Below are positions 9,040 to 17,430 of a stretch of 64,000 nt of DNA, piece by piece. The notes below the pieces were generated by a model, which was given only the letters and a program-made list of their open reading frames with translations, was not told where the DNA came from and searched no databases. Position numbers and translations under genes: made by a program. Location: positions 3,790,001 to 3,854,000 of the forward strand of contig NZ_CP030827.1 in assembly GCF_003597675.1 (NCBI RefSeq). Direction: 5' to 3'. The DNA is from Neorhizobium sp. NCHU2750. GTDB taxonomy: Bacteria > Pseudomonadota > Alphaproteobacteria > Rhizobiales > Rhizobiaceae. Position 1 is the stretch's first letter; every line of letters begins with the position of its first letter.

Positions 9040-9577
9040 GGCTGCGGTGACCGGCGGGGAGGTGACGTGATCGTTTGACGGCTGCGCCAATCCGGCCCCC
9101 GCGCAGATCCTGCCGTGGCTTTCAAAGATCGTTCCGGAGAAGCACACGCATATGCGGGACCTCTGGGAAATTACAAAAAATGGCTCCGCATATGCGTGGC
9201 CCTCGGCGTCTTCTCGGGACTTCCGGTCCCTACGGATGATCCTCTCGCCTCACTGCGTGGCCTGAACTGGCCACTTGCACGGCTCAACCGAACCCGACAT
9301 GGCTGCCGGGGGGAGGCTTGACAGGAGAGTGAAGGTTTGACACCGCGCTCTCCACGAGTTTCACCCCTTCCGCCCAAGCCGCACGTTACGGCTTGAGACA
9401 GAAGCGCCGGCCCCCACCTGCCCGCGAACGTCTCGCGAAACACTCCGGCGATGGAGGCGGGAGAATTGTAGGCATGACTTGTGAGCGCGGGGACGAAGCG
9501 CAGACGAAAATTTTCGACACCTGTCGGAAACGAGGGAGATGGCCCCGACATCGCCGGAGCCATCTCTGAAGGGCCAA
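9040..9577. other. Gene-free 540-bp stretch, hairpin-rich; possible ncRNA or repeat
   Basis: No convincing protein gene. The minus frame 9563-9171 is open for 130 codons but is Arg/Ser/Pro-rich and has no family I can support. Structure seen: a 13-bp inverted repeat at 9145/9186, GGGAC-GTCCC at 9216-9230, GTGGCC-GGCCAC at 9257-9274, and GAGATGGC-GCCATCTC at 9537-9567 just past the ftsI-type gene. On the minus strand a run of six T (9180-9175) follows a CGCATATGCG hairpin, which would suit the 3' end of a minus-strand RNA of about 380 nt. Function unknown. Confidence 0.35.
9145..9198. repeat. 13-bp inverted repeat with self-palindromic arms
   Basis: CACGCATATGCGG (9145-9157) is exactly the reverse complement of CCGCATATGCGTG (9186-9198). 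Each arm contains the palindrome CGCATATGCG, so the two palindromes are also direct copies spaced 40 bp start-to-start. The 28-bp spacer is AT-rich near an A6 run. Confidence 0.7.
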
Positions 9578-11302
9578 TCAGTAATTGGCGACCATTGTCG
9601 GCGTAAAGTCGGGCTCTACGCCAAGAAGCGGCGCGGCACGGCTGATGATGTCATGCACCATCGGAGCCGCCGTTTCGGTGGCAAGGTTCAGATTGTGCAG
9701 GCCCGTCAGCGGCTGATCGATGAAGGACAGGACCATATATCTCGGGTCCGTCATCGGGAAGGCGGCCAGAAACGAGTTGAAACTCAGCTTGTGCGAATAG
9801 ACGCCATGGATGACCTTGTTGGCCGTGCCGGTCTTGCCGCCGACATGGAAGCCCTGGACGTCGGCGGTTCTACCCGTGCCCTGCTCGCCGTTCAGCTTGA
9901 AGAGATAGCGGATGACGTCGCTTGTGCTCTTGCTGACGACCCGCTCTTCGGTCTTCTCCGCCTCTTCGCGAGTGCGCGGCAGGAAAGTCGGCTCGATCAG
10001 TTCACCGCCATTGATGAGGGCGGCACCGGCAACGGCCGTCTGCATCGGCGTCGTGGCAACGCCATGGCCGAATGCGGCGGTAATCGAGTTGATCTTCTTC
10101 CACACCCGCGGCTGGCTCGGCATTTTCACCTCGGGCAGTTCCGTCTGCATCTTGGTCAACAGGCCGAAGCGGTTGAGATATTCCTTCTGGATATCCATGC
10201 CGACCTTGTCCATGATCTTGCCGGTACCGACGTTGGACGAGTAGCGGAAAATTTCCGGCACCGTCAGGACCCGCCGCGGCACGTCCCGGTCGTCATGGAT
10301 GGTAAAGCCGCCGTAGTGCAAGGGCGTACTGGCATCGAACGTGTCCGTCAGCTTGATCTTGCCCGTATCGATGGCCATCGCGATGGAGAAGGTCTTGAAG
10401 ACGGAACCCATCTCATCCGTGCCGTTCGACATGCGGTTCAGCCAGCCCTTGCTGCCACCATCCGCCTGCGGGTCATTGGGATCGAAATCGGGCGCCGAGG
10501 CCATGGCCAGCACTTCGCCGGTATAGATATCGAGAATGACCGCGCCGGCCGATTGCGCCTGGTATTTGCCGATTGCCTCAGACACCACATCATGCACGAT
10601 GTTCTGGACACGCAGATCTATCGAAAGCTTCACCGGCTGCAGCTGGTCGACGCTGGTCAGCCCGACGCTCTTGAGGTCCGACAGACCCTGCGTGTCGATG
10701 TATTTCTCCATGCCGACCACGCCGCGATTGTCGATATCGACATAGCCGAGCACGTGCGCGGCAATGCGCCCTTCCGGATAGAAGCGCTTCACTTCCGGAC
10801 GGAAGCCGATGGCCGGAATGCCGAGCTTCAACACGTCGCTCTGCTGCTTCGGCGTCAGTTGACGGCGGATCCAGATGAACTTCTGCCGCTTGTCGGAAAG
10901 CTTCGCGTACAGCGACTTGCGGTCGAGATCGGGGAAGAGGCCGGAAAGCTTCTCTACCGTCTCGTCCACGTCGACGATGCGAAACGGCTCGGCAAACATC
11001 GAGACGGTATGGACGTCGGTTGCCAGCAATTCGCCATTGCGGTCGGTAATGTCGGGGCGCGCGGCAATGCTGGTATTGGCGGGAATGGATGCCGTCATCT
11101 CCGGCGGACTGAAGCCGTAATAGGTCAGCCGGCCGAACGTCGCGATATAGGCAGCAATAAAACAGCCCGCGAGAATGATCACGCGCGACTTGGTCTGTTT
11201 CATGCTGCCGGCCGGCTTGCGCCGCGCCCATGTGGAACGTCCGGTCGCAACCAGCGTCTTTACGCGACCACTTTTGCGGAGAGAAAAGGAGATAACTGAC
11301 AT
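9578..11302 (-). CDS. FtsI/PBP2-type peptidoglycan D,D-transpeptidase
   Basis: Class B penicillin-binding protein that cross-links peptidoglycan in the periplasm. 574 aa: cytoplasmic basic N-terminus, a single membrane anchor (about residues 38-55), PBP dimerisation domain with the R-x-x-I-x-D-R-N-G-E-L-L-A segment, then the transpeptidase domain. All three penicilloyl-serine motifs are visible: S-V-F-K (acylating Ser), S-S-N, and K-T-G-T. Rhizobial septal ftsI normally sits in the mra/dcw division cluster. None of those genes are near, so this is probably a second paralogue. M34 (M-K-Q-T-K) is an alternative start close to the membrane segment. The downstream end is near a hairpin at 9537-9567. 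Confidence 0.9.
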   Translation of the reverse strand: MSVISFSLRKSGRVKTLVATGRSTWARRKPAGSMKQTKSRVIILAGCFIAAYIATFGRLTYYGFSPPEMTASIPANTSIAARPDITDRNGELLATDVHTVSMFAEPFRIVDVDETVEKLSGLFPDLDRKSLYAKLSDKRQKFIWIRRQLTPKQQSDVLKLGIPAIGFRPEVKRFYPEGRIAAHVLGYVDIDNRGVVGMEKYIDTQGLSDLKSVGLTSVDQLQPVKLSIDLRVQNIVHDVVSEAIGKYQAQSAGAVILDIYTGEVLAMASAPDFDPNDPQADGGSKGWLNRMSNGTDEMGSVFKTFSIAMAIDTGKIKLTDTFDASTPLHYGGFTIHDDRDVPRRVLTVPEIFRYSSNVGTGKIMDKVGMDIQKEYLNRFGLLTKMQTELPEVKMPSQPRVWKKINSITAAFGHGVATTPMQTAVAGAALINGGELIEPTFLPRTREEAEKTEERVVSKSTSDVIRYLFKLNGEQGTGRTADVQGFHVGGKTGTANKVIHGVYSHKLSFNSFLAAFPMTDPRYMVLSFIDQPLTGLHNLNLATETAAPMVHDIISRAAPLLGVEPDFTPTMVANY

Positions 11303-11431
11303 AGAGGTCTTTTTGAGGTCCTTGGCGGGCAGTCATCGGCCAGCATGCACCCTACTTTTTTAGACCTCGATGGTTAATGAGATACTAACCGCAGACCCCA
11401 ACAGGTCGCAAAAGCGCACCCGATGCTGCCG

Positions 11432-12505
11432 TCATCCGCCGCAGCTCTGGTGGTCGGCGAAGTAACGCTGAAGTGTCTGCATTTGCGGACGGTCGCCGCT
11501 CTCCGTCGGCTGGATGTTGAGCGGTTCGGTCGGCTTCCACCAGTCGCCTGCCGCCCAGTAGGACCAGCCGATCCACACATCCGGCCGGCTTTCGACGGCC
11601 GACACCATATCGGTCAGCGCCTGCTGGCAACCGGGCGCGGTCGGCACCGCGAACTCACCGAGAAAACCATGTCGGCCGTGGCTTGCCAGCCAGTCGCCCA
11701 TTGTGCCGATGGCTTTCACCGCATCGGCCGCACGGCTGCACTCGTCGTTCTTGCCGGAAAAATCGGCATCCATGTATTGATGGACTTCGTAGGCGTAATT
11801 TCCTGCGGGGTCGGTGACCCCGGCCATCACCTCGGAATTCGGCGTGCCGTAATCGCCGCCGGACCAGCTGTGTGCGCCGGTCCAGGATGTCCCCGGCACG
11901 AGGACGAGATTATTCGCCCCAGTCTGGCGGATGGCGGCGATCGCGCCATTGGCCGCCGACAGCCAGTCTTCAGCCGAAATCCCGTGCGGCTCGTTCATCA
12001 GCCCGAAAATGACGCCCTCCTGGTTGGCGAACATCGCCGCCAGCCGTCGCCAGAAATCGGAAAACGCGCTTTGCGGTACCGCATCCGAACCTATCAGCTG
12101 GTCCTTGTAGCGTGCGTAATTATGCGGATCGACGATCACCTGCATTCCGGCCGAACGGATATCCTTCACCGTCGCTCTCAGGCGCCGCATCTCCGCGGCA
12201 TCGAACTTGTCGTAGAGTTTCGGCTGCAGCCGCTCCCACAGGAACGGCAGCCGCACGCCCCCGAACCCCTTGTCGCGGAAATAGGAAACCGTCTTCTCGG
12301 ACGGATAGGTATAGCCCTCGCCATAGGCCTGGCCGAGACTGCCGAATTCCGCTCCGGCAAGGTTGATGCCACGGATGCATTGCGCCGACTGCGCTGGTCC
12401 GGCAGCCAGCACGGAACATGAAATGGCTCCGGCCAGAAGCCGCATTCTCGGCCTTGCACTCTGCCCCACCTTTTGTCCCTTACCGGTCACGCCTATTGCC
12501 ACCAT
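11432..12505 (-). CDS. Exported glycoside hydrolase family 5 (cellulase-like)
   Basis: Secreted beta-glycanase of the endoglucanase type. The frame is open to 12619, but ATG 12505 has GGAG 5 bases upstream and gives 357 aa with an N-terminal signal peptide ending near G-P-A-Q-S-A. Clan GH-A features: G-I-N-L-A-G at the start of the mature protein, G-V-R-L-P-F, V-I-V-D-P-H-N-Y, the acid/base Glu in L-M-N-E-P-H-G, and the nucleophile Glu in F-L-G-E-F. There is no carbohydrate-binding module. It is monocistronic, with 129 bp separating it from the FtsI-type gene. Substrate (cellulose or another beta-1,4-glucan) cannot be fixed from sequence. Confidence 0.9.
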   Translation of the reverse strand: MVAIGVTGKGQKVGQSARPRMRLLAGAISCSVLAAGPAQSAQCIRGINLAGAEFGSLGQAYGEGYTYPSEKTVSYFRDKGFGGVRLPFLWERLQPKLYDKFDAAEMRRLRATVKDIRSAGMQVIVDPHNYARYKDQLIGSDAVPQSAFSDFWRRLAAMFANQEGVIFGLMNEPHGISAEDWLSAANGAIAAIRQTGANNLVLVPGTSWTGAHSWSGGDYGTPNSEVMAGVTDPAGNYAYEVHQYMDADFSGKNDECSRAADAVKAIGTMGDWLASHGRHGFLGEFAVPTAPGCQQALTDMVSAVESRPDVWIGWSYWAAGDWWKPTEPLNIQPTESGDRPQMQTLQRYFADHQSCGG

Positions 12506-12777
12506 GCTTCTCCGCTTAGCCGCGCAAACCTCGCACCGCCAGCTTATAAAATCGCTAATAAACAGGCGAGTCGCTTCCCGACCTTGCCTGCGACGGGGAT
12601 ACACCTTCCGAAGACGCAACCGGAACGGAATTTTGCGCCGCCCTGCCTAATGTGACGCGTCAGAAGGCGATGACAAGCGGCACGTAAAATCTGGTCTCGG
12701 GACCATCGAGCCGTTCCAATCGTTCCAACTTGGCGTATAGGTCATTGCCGCAAATTTAGCCGCAGGGGAAACTATCC

Positions 12778-13665
12778 ATGATCAAGAGCTATGTCCTGAC
12801 CGTATCGTGCAAGTCCACGCGAGGCATCGTGGCGGCGATATCCGGCTTTCTGGCCGACAAGGGCTGCAACATCATCGATAGCTCGCAGTTCGACGACCTC
12901 GACACCGGCAAATTCTTCATGCGCGTCAGCTTCATTTCCGAAATGGGGGCCGATCGCAGTGCACTGGTCGACGGTTTCGCCCCCATCGCGCAGAAATTCG
13001 ACATGGAATGGCAGGTTTTCGATTCGGAAGAACGGATGAAGGTGCTGCTGATGGTGTCGCGCTTCGGCCACTGCCTGAACGATCTTCTCTATCGCTGGAA
13101 GATCGGTGCCCTGCCGATCGATATCGTCGGGGTCGTTTCCAACCATTTCGACTACCAGAAACTGGTGGTCAACAACGACATCCCCTTCCACCACATCAAG
13201 GTGACCAAGGACAACAAGCCGCAGGCGGAAGCCCAGCTTTTGGACGTGGTCGAATCGAGCGGCACCGAGCTTGTGGTGCTCGCCCGCTACATGCAGGTTC
13301 TCTCCGATCAGCTCTGCGCAAAGATGTCCGGGCGGATCATCAACATCCACCATTCCTTCCTGCCGAGCTTCAAAGGTGCCAATCCCTATAAGCAGGCCTA
13401 TCAGCGCGGCGTAAAACTGATCGGCGCGACCGCTCACTATGTCACCGCCGACCTCGATGAAGGCCCGATCATCGAACAGGATGTCGCCCGCATCACCCAT
13501 GCCCAGTCGCCCGACGACTACGTGTCGCTCGGCCGCGACGTCGAAAGCCAGGTTCTCGCCCGCGCCATCCACGCTCATATCCACCATCGCACCTTCATCA
13601 ACGGCAACCGCACGGTCGTCTTCCCGCCAAGCCCGGGCTCCTATGCGTCGGAACGAATGGGTTGA
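12778..13665 (+). CDS. purU: Formyltetrahydrofolate deformylase
   Basis: Hydrolyses 10-formyl-THF to formate and THF, balancing the one-carbon pool. 295 aa. N-terminal ACT domain (about residues 5-80, S-C-K-S-T-R-G-I-V-A-A-I) and C-terminal formyltransferase domain (about 90-285). Catalytic Asn and His lie in I-I-N-I-H-H-S-F-L-P-S-F, and the catalytic Asp in V-T-A-D-L-D-E-G-P-I-I. ATG 12778 follows AGGGG at the expected distance. The 158-bp upstream gap should hold its promoter. Confidence 0.96.
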   Translation: MIKSYVLTVSCKSTRGIVAAISGFLADKGCNIIDSSQFDDLDTGKFFMRVSFISEMGADRSALVDGFAPIAQKFDMEWQVFDSEERMKVLLMVSRFGHCLNDLLYRWKIGALPIDIVGVVSNHFDYQKLVVNNDIPFHHIKVTKDNKPQAEAQLLDVVESSGTELVVLARYMQVLSDQLCAKMSGRIINIHHSFLPSFKGANPYKQAYQRGVKLIGATAHYVTADLDEGPIIEQDVARITHAQSPDDYVSLGRDVESQVLARAIHAHIHHRTFINGNRTVVFPPSPGSYASERMG

Positions 13666-13751
13666 GTAGTCAAGCCAAGGCTTAAAAGCCCTATGGACGC
13701 AGCGTTTTCACGCGCTATCCTCTTCCGGACATGATGTTTCCGGAGACGTGT

Positions 13752-16460
13752 ATGGCAGACGCTGCGACCGACAAGCCTGATATTGCCGAAAGCGCCATGC
13801 CAATGGAGGACGAGAGTACGCCTGAGAGGGTGGAAGCGCTTCTGCGCGAGCATTGGGGGCTTTCCGGCCAGGTCTTCCCGGTCGAGGAAAATCGCGGGGT
13901 CGGATATCTCGTCGACAATGGCCACCTGCGTTACCTCCTCAACATCAGGCTCCCTACCGACGAAGCATCTCTGAAGCTCGAACACGAGGTCATGCGCCAC
14001 ATCATCCGCAGCCCGGATGGCCCGCAGGTTTGCGAACCGGTGCCGACCAGGGACGACGAAGAGATTCTGCCGGCAACCATCGGCGGCGAGGACAGGATCC
14101 TGCGCCTTCTGACCGTGCTGGAGGGAACGGCACCGGCACCCGTCGGAAAACTTTCTTCTGCCACCGGTGTATCGCTCGGTGGTCTTGCGGCAAGTCTCGC
14201 CAGAAGCCTCGTCGATTTTGACCAGACGCTCTGGGGCAGTGAACACGAGGATGAGCTGCGCAAGGCAGGCCCGCGAACCGTCTCCCTGCTTTCCGAGGTG
14301 ACCGACCAGGAAGCGAGGGATTTCATCGCCAGAGCCATGGTCGCGGCCCTGCGCCGCATTCATCCGCTCACCCCGGATTTCCGCGTCGGCCTCACCGTGC
14401 AGGACCTCGCCCTCGATATCCTCGCTGGCACTGACGAGGGCGGCGAGTTGCGCGCGACCGGGATTACCGATCTCGGCGGACTGGCCAAGGGCTGGTACGT
14501 TTCGGCTCTGGCCAAGACCTGCGCACGCATCCTTTCCAGCCGCGGCGGGGAACCTATGTCCATCCTGCCCGCAATCGGCGCCTACCACGCCATCGATCCG
14601 TTGAATAACAGCGAGATCGAAGCGCTCTGGCCGCTTGTCATCGGCGAACTCGCTCTGAATGCCGCCATAGCGGAAAACGCCAAGGCGCGTGCCGCCGATA
14701 ACAGCGAGGCTGCCTCTTTTGCCGCCCGTGCCAAGGATGTTCTGAGCGCGGCCTCGGCAGCCACCGCCCCCTTCATGCAGGCCGCCATCCTAACCGCCTG
14801 CGGCATCGAACCTCCACCGCTCGATATCGGCCCGCTTCTGCCCGATATCGATAGCGACAGGGTGCGGCTGGTCGATCTCGGCGTCACCAGCCCTCTGTTT
14901 CACGACGGCAACTGGACGGATGCGGATTGCGACTGGAGGCTTCTGGCCCGCATAGCCTGGGAAACCGGCATGGGCAGCACGCGTTACGGAGAATACCGCC
15001 TGTCGAAAGCGACGGCGCTGGCGGACGCCGCGCCGGATGGTGAGGCCGAACCCGCCAATGTCGCCTTGCATGTCGATATCTGCCTGCCGGCGGGAACCCC
15101 GCTCATGGCCCCCTTCACAGGCATGGTGACCGAGACGTCGCCACGCCTGTCCATTCGCGGATCCCAACTGACGCTGCTGCTGGAAGGCGTTGCCACCGAT
15201 CTTGCCGACGGAGCGGAGATCGCCGGGCAAGGCGTGATCGGCAAGGTGGCGGGCGAGGACGGAGCCGTCGGCGGCATCAGGATCAGACTTTCCCGCGACC
15301 CCGACAATCCACCGCCCCTATTCTGCGCGCCGTCGCAGGCCGGGATCTGGCGCCATCTCGCGCCGTCCCCCGCGCCCCTGCTTAAGCTCGATTGCGATGC
15401 GCCGGCGGTGAGGCCTGAGAGGATTGGCCGCGCCTGGCGCGAATTCCTCTATGACGAGGCAGGCCGCATCCGCCTCGATTTTACCGGTACCGCCCCGCTT
15501 GTTGGCCACGGGCACCCGGCCGTCGCCACGGCGGGCTATCGCCAGCATATGTTGGCGGCCGTGGCAAATGGCGAGATAGCCGTTCACGACGATCTCCGGC
15601 AGGCACTCGCCGAAGTCGCCCCGCCAAGCCTCGGCCATGTCGTGCTGTTTGCCGGCCGCTCTGAGGCACTTGCAGCACTGACCTCACTCGCAGTCAACGC
15701 AGCGCCACCCGGGACATCCGAAACGGGCGAAGCCGCAAGGGCTGATCTGCCTGCGGACGAGGACATTGGGGAAGTCATCTCTGAACTCCGTGAAAGCGAC
15801 GGCGATGGCGAAGAGCCCGATGAAGCTGCTGTCCCGGCGCTGAAGACCGGTATGACGGTTATCGAGCCCCTGCCCAGTATTGTCGGACTGGTGGAGACGA
15901 TCGCAATTGCCAGGAAGCAGGGCCATATCGTCGTCGCCGACGAGACGCGCACCGGCTATGGCCGACTTGGCGACGCATTCTGGGCCATCGAACAGGAAGG
16001 GCTTTCCGTCGATGCCCTGCTGGCGGGAAGCTGCCACGGGGATACGCTGTCCGTCGTCTTCTGCGGCTCAGATCTTGCAGACGGGCTGTACGAATTGTCA
16101 TCGCCGGTGTCTCCGATCGCCGCAGCGACCGCGCTTGCGGCACTTCGCGTTCTTCGCGACGAGCAGATGCAGGCCAATGCCGCGACGATCGGCGAAATCC
16201 TCGGGCACGGCCTGCGGCAACTTTCCGAAGACAGAAATGGCGATATCGAAATCACCGGTCAGGGTTTCTTCTGGAAAATTCAACTTTCGGGGGAACCGGC
16301 CAAAATCGGACCTGTGCTCAGCCGGACGGTGCAGCATGACACCGGCAACAACGGTACGATTCTCTTTCTACCCCCTCTCTGCGCCGGCGAGCAGAGCGTG
16401 AAGCAATGTCTCGCGAGCCTTCGCCAGGCATTCGGACCGATCCCCCAATCGGAAATTTAA
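13752..16460 (+). CDS. Degenerate APH-like / M23-like / class III aminotransferase fusion protein
   Basis: 902 aa from ATG 13752 (GGAGA 5 bases upstream). Three regions can be recognised by order and residual motifs: an aminoglycoside-phosphotransferase-like N-terminus (about 20-320), an M23/lipoyl-like segment (H-V-D-I-C-L-P-A-G-T-P-L-M-A-P-F-T-G, about 435-540), and a class III aminotransferase-like C-terminus (about 550-900). Full-length proteins with this fusion are known in rhizobia. Here each catalytic site is eroded. In the kinase loop the HGD/HND-type histidine is replaced (V-Q-D-L). The aminotransferase keeps V-V-A-D-E-T-R-T-G-Y-G-R, but the G-K-P carrying the PLP lysine reads G-S-C (codons at about 16026-16034), and roughly the whole cofactor-cradle segment after S-E-A is replaced by an acidic linker. 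The frame is fully open, so it looks like a retained pseudoenzyme. Function unknown. Confidence 0.75.
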   Translation: MADAATDKPDIAESAMPMEDESTPERVEALLREHWGLSGQVFPVEENRGVGYLVDNGHLRYLLNIRLPTDEASLKLEHEVMRHIIRSPDGPQVCEPVPTRDDEEILPATIGGEDRILRLLTVLEGTAPAPVGKLSSATGVSLGGLAASLARSLVDFDQTLWGSEHEDELRKAGPRTVSLLSEVTDQEARDFIARAMVAALRRIHPLTPDFRVGLTVQDLALDILAGTDEGGELRATGITDLGGLAKGWYVSALAKTCARILSSRGGEPMSILPAIGAYHAIDPLNNSEIEALWPLVIGELALNAAIAENAKARAADNSEAASFAARAKDVLSAASAATAPFMQAAILTACGIEPPPLDIGPLLPDIDSDRVRLVDLGVTSPLFHDGNWTDADCDWRLLARIAWETGMGSTRYGEYRLSKATALADAAPDGEAEPANVALHVDICLPAGTPLMAPFTGMVTETSPRLSIRGSQLTLLLEGVATDLADGAEIAGQGVIGKVAGEDGAVGGIRIRLSRDPDNPPPLFCAPSQAGIWRHLAPSPAPLLKLDCDAPAVRPERIGRAWREFLYDEAGRIRLDFTGTAPLVGHGHPAVATAGYRQHMLAAVANGEIAVHDDLRQALAEVAPPSLGHVVLFAGRSEALAALTSLAVNAAPPGTSETGEAARADLPADEDIGEVISELRESDGDGEEPDEAAVPALKTGMTVIEPLPSIVGLVETIAIARKQGHIVVADETRTGYGRLGDAFWAIEQEGLSVDALLAGSCHGDTLSVVFCGSDLADGLYELSSPVSPIAAATALAALRVLRDEQMQANAATIGEILGHGLRQLSEDRNGDIEITGQGFFWKIQLSGEPAKIGPVLSRTVQHDTGNNGTILFLPPLCAGEQSVKQCLASLRQAFGPIPQSEI

Positions 16461-16690
16461 ACGGGCCTCACCCTTGTTTGGATGACACCAGCACCTAAGT
16501 TAGCTTCGCTGGCGGAAGCCGCGAGATTGCGAACGTAATTTCACAATATCGCCTTTCTCCTGTCATCATGCAGAAAAATATTCTGTTTAATTAGGATTTG
16601 ATTGATCGGGACACTCGTTTCGAATACCCTGATCAACGGTCGGAAAATGATTCTGACTGTATCGCGCAACGCTTTGAAAAGGAGAGTGGC
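16461..16690. other. Intergenic region with an inverted repeat
   Basis: No gene seen. It contains TTGATCGGG (16602-16610) facing CCCTGATCAA (16627-16636), an almost perfect inverted repeat with a 16-bp spacer, and CAGAA-TTCTG at 16571-16585. These could be operator sites for the small genes downstream. Confidence 0.35.
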
Positions 16691-16783
16691 ATGCTGAAAT
16701 CTGTCTTCGTCGCTGTCCTCAAGCGGCAAGCGCTCGATATGAATGGCACGGATCGCCGCTCCCTTCCGTGCTGTCGAATGTAA
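16691..16783 (+). CDS. Possible 30-aa small protein
   Basis: ATG 16691 is preceded by an excellent ribosome-binding sequence (AGGAGAG, 4-6 bases upstream) and opens a 30-codon frame beginning M-L-K-S-V-F-V-A-V-L-K-R-Q. The first half could form a short amphipathic helix. No family is recognised. It is supported only by the SD sequence and could be chance. Confidence 0.3.
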   Translation: MLKSVFVAVLKRQALDMNGTDRRSLPCCRM

Positions 16784-16861
16784 CGCTTCCGGTTCCTATC
16801 GTTCCTGAATTTTACCATTCGTTTTGAGCTGCACCCTCTGCAGCCCATGCGGGAGTCTGTT

Positions 16862-17059
16862 ATGCAAAAGCAAGTTATTGAATTCGCCGGCGAGCCCGTC
16901 GGCATTGTCGTGCCGGATGAAAACCGGCTGAAGTTCATCGCCGTCAAGTTCCACGTCATCGATCTCGATGAGCAACGTTTCGATTCGCCCGACGATGTCA
17001 GGCTGGCGATCAGCAGGCTGGTCGCCGCCAGAAACGCGGCACCGGCAGCTCATGTCTGA
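16862..17059 (+). CDS. Small conserved-looking hypothetical protein, 65 aa
   Basis: ATG 16862 has GGGAG 6 bases upstream and is preferred over the open frame at 16847. The product begins M-Q-K-Q-V-I-E-F-A-G-E-P-V-G-I-V-V-P-D, has a charged beta-rich N-terminal half and ends in an Ala-rich helix (D-D-V-R-L-A-I-S-R-L-V-A-A-R). There is no signal peptide or membrane segment. It has its own terminator at 17087. The fold suggests a small cytosolic protein; I cannot assign a function. Confidence 0.65.
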   Translation: MQKQVIEFAGEPVGIVVPDENRLKFIAVKFHVIDLDEQRFDSPDDVRLAISRLVAARNAAPAAHV

Positions 17060-17086
17060 ACCGCGGCATCACCCCACCGAAATACA

Positions 17087-17111
17087 AAAAGCCGCCCTCG
17101 AGGCGGCTTTT
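17087..17111. terminator. Bidirectional rho-independent terminator
   Basis: AAAAGCCGCC (17087-17096) pairs with GGCGGCTTTT (17102-17111), with loop CTCGA. A-tract on one side and T-tract on the other serve both the 65-aa gene (+) and the convergent RAM-domain gene (-). A second palindrome, CGCCTCGAGGCG, lies at about 17132-17143. Confidence 0.85.
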
Positions 17112-17143
17112 GTTTATGAAAAAGGCTGCACCGCCTCGAGGCG

Positions 17144-17380
17144 TTAAAAGGCGGTAAAGGTGATCGTCGTCAGCGAACGCTCGATATTCGGAATGCAGGC
17201 GATCTTCTCGTTGACGAACCGGCCGATCTCCGCGTCGTCCTCGATATAGACCTTGAGCAGCAGATCCCATTCGCCGCTGGTGGAATAAAGCTCCGACACG
17301 AGCTCCGTCTTGTATATGGCGTCCGCGACCTCATAGGTCTTGCCGGGCTTGCAGCGCAATTGCACAAAAATGGGTTTCAT
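17144..17380 (-). CDS. Stand-alone Lrp/AsnC ligand-binding (RAM) domain protein
   Basis: 78 aa consisting only of the RAM/AsnC effector-binding domain: M-K-P-I-F-V-Q-L-R-C-K-P-G at the first strand, helix Y-E-V-A-D-A-I, S-G-E-W-D-L-L-L-K-V-Y on the central strands and I-E-R-S-L-T-T-I at the end. The DNA-binding HTH of Lrp regulators is absent and there is no room for one upstream. Such single-domain proteins bind amino acids and may modulate full Lrp proteins by hetero-oligomerisation. Partner unknown. The downstream end shares the terminator at 17087. Confidence 0.88.
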   Translation of the reverse strand: MKPIFVQLRCKPGKTYEVADAIYKTELVSELYSTSGEWDLLLKVYIEDDAEIGRFVNEKIACIPNIERSLTTITFTAF

Positions 17381-17430
17381 CGACTGTTCTCGTCTTTGGA
17401 CCGCAACCGGTCTAGCTGTTCATGAATTGA

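Noticed and set aside
9171..9563. 130-codon minus-strand frame in the gap after epmB
   Set aside because: Arg/Ser/Pro-rich, no recognisable domain or SD, and it runs through several hairpins; more likely non-coding.
9040..9577. tmRNA or RNase P RNA in the gap
   Set aside because: No tag-peptide codons, no GAGGAAAGTCC-type or other conserved core of either RNA was found.
9539..11299. 586-codon plus-strand frame over the FtsI-type gene
   Set aside because: Shadow of the minus-strand gene: His/Arg/Asp-rich with no domains, while the minus strand has all PBP motifs.
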